A stretch of DNA of 64,000 nucleotides from Epiperipatus broadwayi (lineage: Eukaryota > Onychophora > Udeonychophora > Euonychophora > Peripatidae). The notes beneath the pieces are model-generated. The model did no database searches, had not been told where the DNA came from, and worked only from the letters and a program-made list of their open reading frames with translations. The DNA lies in the NCBI GenBank assembly GCA_028023455.1, contig JAQFVV010006215.1:1004580-1068579 (forward strand). Reading direction: 5' to 3'. A program made the translations under genes and the position numbers. Numbering within the stretch: position 1 is the first letter of the stretch; every line of letters starts with the position of its first letter. Positions 61,269-64,000 of this stretch are shown here, one piece after another.

Positions 61269-61860
61269 TAAAATCAAACCAACATCAACCCTATTTCAAA
61301 GAAAAGTTGCGTATTGGGAAGTGTTTGATCTTCTTGACCATCAAAAACAGAGGATCCCCAGCTGCCTTTCAATCAATATCCCTCGAATGATAAGGATGAC
61401 CAAGCTCTGGAAGTTGCCGCCAAAAATCGTGGACTTCCTATTGAAATCGAACCTGCATGCCCTCCCAACAAATGCCTTTCTCCACTATAAAAGGGGGCAA
61501 GATATTGACCCTAATTGCACATTGTGTCAAAGACAGGAAGAGACTACCGATCACTTCCTCTTCGAATGCACAACTTTGAACAATTTAAGAACTCATTTTC
61601 AACAAAACATGACAAGAAATCAAATTGAAATGAACCTCAAGACAGTAAATGAAAAGGGCATATTTTCTGAGATCCGGCTTTCAGCCATAATTAACTTTTC
61701 CATCTGGGCATTGCGCTGTAAGCTGGTGTTTCAGGCTGAGACCTTGAATAATATATTCACAGTGTTTTGCCAAATACTAAACAAGGAAAGGGATAGAGAT
61801 ATGCGCACTGCTGACCCCTTCACAGCTGCACAAACCTGGGACTCCATTGCAATTGGATAG
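61135..61860 (+). CDS. LINE ORF2, C-terminal domain with CCHC motif
   Basis: 241 open codons ending at TAG, in the endonuclease frame. It contains 'FQRKVAYWEVFDL' and 'LPTNAFLHYKRGQDIDP', then the C-terminal zinc motif CTLCQRQEETTDHFLFEC (CX2CX8HX4C, 61,516-61,569). 'INFSIWALRCKLVF' and a final acidic/basic tail follow. The motif is a common LINE ORF2 ending and is thought to help RNA binding and target-site cleavage. The first residues (before about 61,190) may be out-of-frame sequence, so the nominal ATG is not a real start. Confidence 0.75.
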   Translation: MYSTTSSRKMNVLNAHFWKRTFNLLIGHPRGSALLLQQQINFIFDKIKPTSTLFQRKVAYWEVFDLLDHQKQRIPSCLSINIPRMIRMTKLWKLPPKIVDFLLKSNLHALPTNAFLHYKRGQDIDPNCTLCQRQEETTDHFLFECTTLNNLRTHFQQNMTRNQIEMNLKTVNEKGIFSEIRLSAIINFSIWALRCKLVFQAETLNNIFTVFCQILNKERDRDMRTADPFTAAQTWDSIAIG

Positions 61861-62183
61861 AGCTCCCCGCAACTTTGCTGTTTATTGGATGGCTGTTGCT
61901 TTTCATCATTTCATAAAACTCAAACATGGATATTAATACTACCTACTAACAGCCATCTTCCCTGCTATGAACTTTAGACAAATTGGGTTTCTATGGTCTA
62001 TTTTTGGAACAACAAACAAGTCACAAAAGTTTCCTGTGCAAACATTAACTCAAATATATCCTTTTTTTATTTGCATGCTATTTCATAATCATTTACTTGG
62101 TTTTTTTTTTTACTTTTTGGTCTGTATTTCTATGGTCTAAATGTACAATAAATTTGGTTTTTGAAAGATAAAAAAAAAGAAGA
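61861..62183 (+). terminator. LINE 3' UTR, polyadenylation signal and A-tail
   Basis: AATAAA at 62,147-62,152 is followed within about 20 bp by an A-run (62,170-62,178) and GAAGAAAA. 'TCTATGGTCTA' occurs twice in this UTR (61,990 and 62,130), a short internal direct repeat that may matter for 3'-end recognition. Confidence 0.65.
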
Positions 62184-62334
62184 AAACTTTGTAAAATTGC
62201 TTATGGGATGTTCAGTATAACTTCAATCAAGTCACTTATCTCTTCACATTCAAATCAAAATGCTTTAGATTCACCTATATAATTAGAAATTAGGTAAAAG
62301 ATAATACTGGCTGCTTTTGTCTTTTAAAGTTGTT

Positions 62335-62415
62335 AATCTTGTGTTAAGATTTGTAGAGGTCCCTACTGTCACATTTAGGCACATAGCCTTAAGGTTATAG
62401 CCTTAATATACATTG
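62335..62415 (-). repeat. Repeat family R2, partial copy
   Basis: 'CTTGTGTTAAGATTTGTAGA' and 'GGTCCCTACTGTCACATT' match the reverse complement of the R2 5' part (compare 49,440-49,480). It is truncated and diverged. Confidence 0.5.
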
Positions 62416-62981
62416 CTTATCACTTCATACAAAATGATTGTAAAATAACTTGGCCCTTCATTCAAAATAATTATGAAATAACTTATTTCAAAACTAAGAA
62501 TTACTTTATCATGGATTAGTGAAAGATAAAACTTTAATTAATAAGTTTAAATCCATGTATAATGTCAAATTAGCAGGTTTTGAAGAAAATGCTTGATTAT
62601 TAATAAAAAATAAATGAAGTTAATTTGTTTATGGATTATAATTTATTTGCTAGGCCTTATTAAATATTAAAACAACCTGAACAATATAGCAAAAGGATTA
62701 ATAATGTATTGCTATTAAAATATGTAATAAAAGATAACCATATGGCTATACATCTGCAAGTGTTTTCAAATGGAGTAAACTGCTCTATCTCTATTTTGTT
62801 TAAAAAACACACAATTCAACATCAGTGCTTTAAGAATGGATTTAGTATTATAGATACCACAATAGGAAACAAATGATAAACATCAAAGATACCCTGAAAT
62901 AGATTAGTATGTTAACTATGGAATCACAATTGGATTACGAAATATGCTTAATAAAATTTTATCACATTATCATATTCATCA
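62416..62981. other. AT-rich DNA, nothing recognised
   Basis: No feature seen between the R2 scrap and the LINE fragment. Confidence 0.5.
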
Positions 62982-63245
62982 TCAACCATTATCAATCCAC
63001 TGCAAAATAAAGGTCTCTCCAAGTTCAATCCATATTCTCTGATCTTTAGCTTCTCTTCTTTGCATCATCCCTGCACACTTTCTTATTACATCCATCCATT
63101 TCACATGTGGTCTCTTTCTGGGTCTTTTATAATCTCTTGGAATCCAGTTTAGGATTTTAATTGTCCATCTACTACCATCTCCTTCCGCAATATGTCCAGC
63201 CCAACTCCATTTCATTCTTAATTTTTTCAATGAGGTCAATAACAC
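62982..63245 (-). pseudogene. LINE ORF2 C-terminal fragment (CFDP2-like family)
   Basis: 87 codons without a stop: 'LKKLRMKWSWAGHIAEGDGS', 'RWTIKILNWIPRDYKRPRKR', 'PHVKWMDVIRKCAGM', 'RIWIELGETFILQWIDNG'. This follows closely the C-terminal end of LINE polyproteins common in invertebrates and often annotated as endonuclease-reverse transcriptase, pattern 'R..KW.WAGHIAR...RW...L.W.PR...R.RGRP..RW.DDI......W.....R..W..LGEAFVQQW'. It is 5'-truncated, as LINE insertions often are: upstream (beyond 63,250) no RT is readable. It is unrelated to the 56-62 kb LINE. Confidence 0.75.
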
Positions 63246-64000
63246 CTGTTTGTTCTCTTACCCATATTAAGTGTCATTAAAGATTAAACCTACAAAAGGA
63301 ATTACTTTGTGCTTAAAATTTAATATTTAATGCTTTTATTAAAGTATTTCTAGTGAATTTTAAAAATGTTTGAATATTCTGCAAAGTGTAAATATTTCCG
63401 TACGATAATTTTCAATTGTTCACAACAGTCTGATTATGAACTGATGGATAACTTTAAAGAAACTTTGTTATAATTGTCTAGTTATTTAGTTATAGTTATT
63501 ATTAGTATAATAAATAAAGTTGTCAAAATAATGCTGAGATATGAAGGTACAGGTAACAACTTTATATATTTTATTATTAATGATATTAGTCATGGTATGA
63601 TATATATGATTTACATTTTTATATTGTAGTCAGGTTGTATTAAGTTTAACTAACTTTTAAACTTATGTAAACTTGTTTATATTTAATTTAACATATGTTT
63701 TATCAATTTTTAAATTCAGCCTGATCCATAGGAAGTTAGTAGATAATTAAAATACCAAAGAATATTGCCATGTATAGCACATATGATATTTATATTAGTT
63801 TTGAAAAGCTATTCCTTGCAATGAGGCATTCTAATGATATAAATAAAATGAATGCTATTTGTTAGCAGAGATATATTTCTAATTATTAAGACTTTGAATA
63901 ATATAGAAGCATAGCAAGTTATTCTATTCAAGGATACTAATGTATAATAAGTAAAGCTATGTATTTTGTATATCATTTAGGAGTGCTAAGTAAATAATTT
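63246..64000. other. AT-rich DNA, nothing recognised
   Basis: No coding, RNA or repeat feature was supported. Confidence 0.5.

Larger units (their letters stand above)
55797..62183 (+). mobile_element. Defective non-LTR retrotransposon (LINE) with two ORFs, about 6.4 kb
   Basis: Order on the plus strand: 5' leader, gag-like ORF1 (56,230 to about 58,586), ORF2 with AP endonuclease, reverse transcriptase and a C-terminal CCHC motif (58,609-61,860), a 3' UTR of about 300 bp with AATAAA at 62,147-62,152, and an A-rich tail at 62,170-62,183. A candidate target duplication AAACTTTRTAAAATT lies at 55,781-55,795 and 62,184-62,198 (one mismatch), which would set these ends; it is AT-rich and so only suggestive. 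The long ORF1 with zinc knuckles and the C-terminal CxxC..HxxxxC recall L1/Tx1-type LINEs, but clade is not settled. It is inactive. Confidence 0.75.

Overview
This window looks like intergenic or intronic DNA from a very AT-rich animal genome, most likely an invertebrate. Three things point to an animal: about three quarters or more of the bases are A or T, there are no compact operon-like genes, and the recognisable protein remnants are all metazoan-type retroelements. These are an apurinic-endonuclease LINE with a CCHC ORF1, craniofacial-development-protein-2-like LINE scraps, a Ty3-type pol fossil and a probable Penelope-like GIY-YIG scrap. I could not fix the phylum. I found no convincing host gene, intact tRNA, rRNA or CRISPR array, and every coding remnant I can defend belongs to a mobile element.

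Layout. 1-15.4 kb: AT-rich DNA carrying several compact hairpin (foldback or MITE-like) elements, with arms at 4750-4995, 6553-6729 and 9233-9410, and decayed relatives at 1347-1495 and 2351-2400. 15.388-20.532 kb: a non-autonomous LTR retrotransposon of LARD type, with two nearly identical 2.2-kb terminal repeats around a 755-bp non-coding interior. 20.55-22.19 kb: a nest of two repeat families (R1, about 320-360 bp; R2, about 350 bp) arranged as inverted pairs. 23.45 kb: a LINE endonuclease scrap. 25.13 kb: a strange poly-T/poly-G insert. 27.42-33.09 kb: a second LTR locus of the same family. Its first LTR is fairly complete, its interior and second LTR are riddled with small deletions, and it ends tail to tail against an inverted, diverged LTR. 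34.27-34.67 kb: another inverted repeat. 35.8 and 50.9 kb: two copies of a short tRNA-derived SINE. 37.5-40.06 kb: a fossil Ty3-type pol on the minus strand. 40-48.7 kb: plain AT-rich DNA. 48.7-49.5 kb: more R2. 51.1-52.9 kb: two long foldbacks, one enclosing a Penelope-like endonuclease scrap. 54.3-54.9 kb: tandem R1.

The largest coding unit is a plus-strand LINE at about 55.8-62.18 kb. It has a gag-like ORF1 with CCHC knuckles, an AP endonuclease, a reverse transcriptase and a C-terminal zinc motif. It is dead: it carries frameshifts, in-frame stops and a 23-bp tandem duplication exactly over the YMDD catalytic box. A minus-strand scrap at 63.0-63.25 kb is the C-terminal end of another LINE of the same general kind as the 23.45-kb scrap.

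Together the elements form a mixed autonomous and non-autonomous set. The LARD and the SINE have no enzymes of their own and would depend on LTR-element and LINE machinery respectively. The window holds only defective examples of such machinery.
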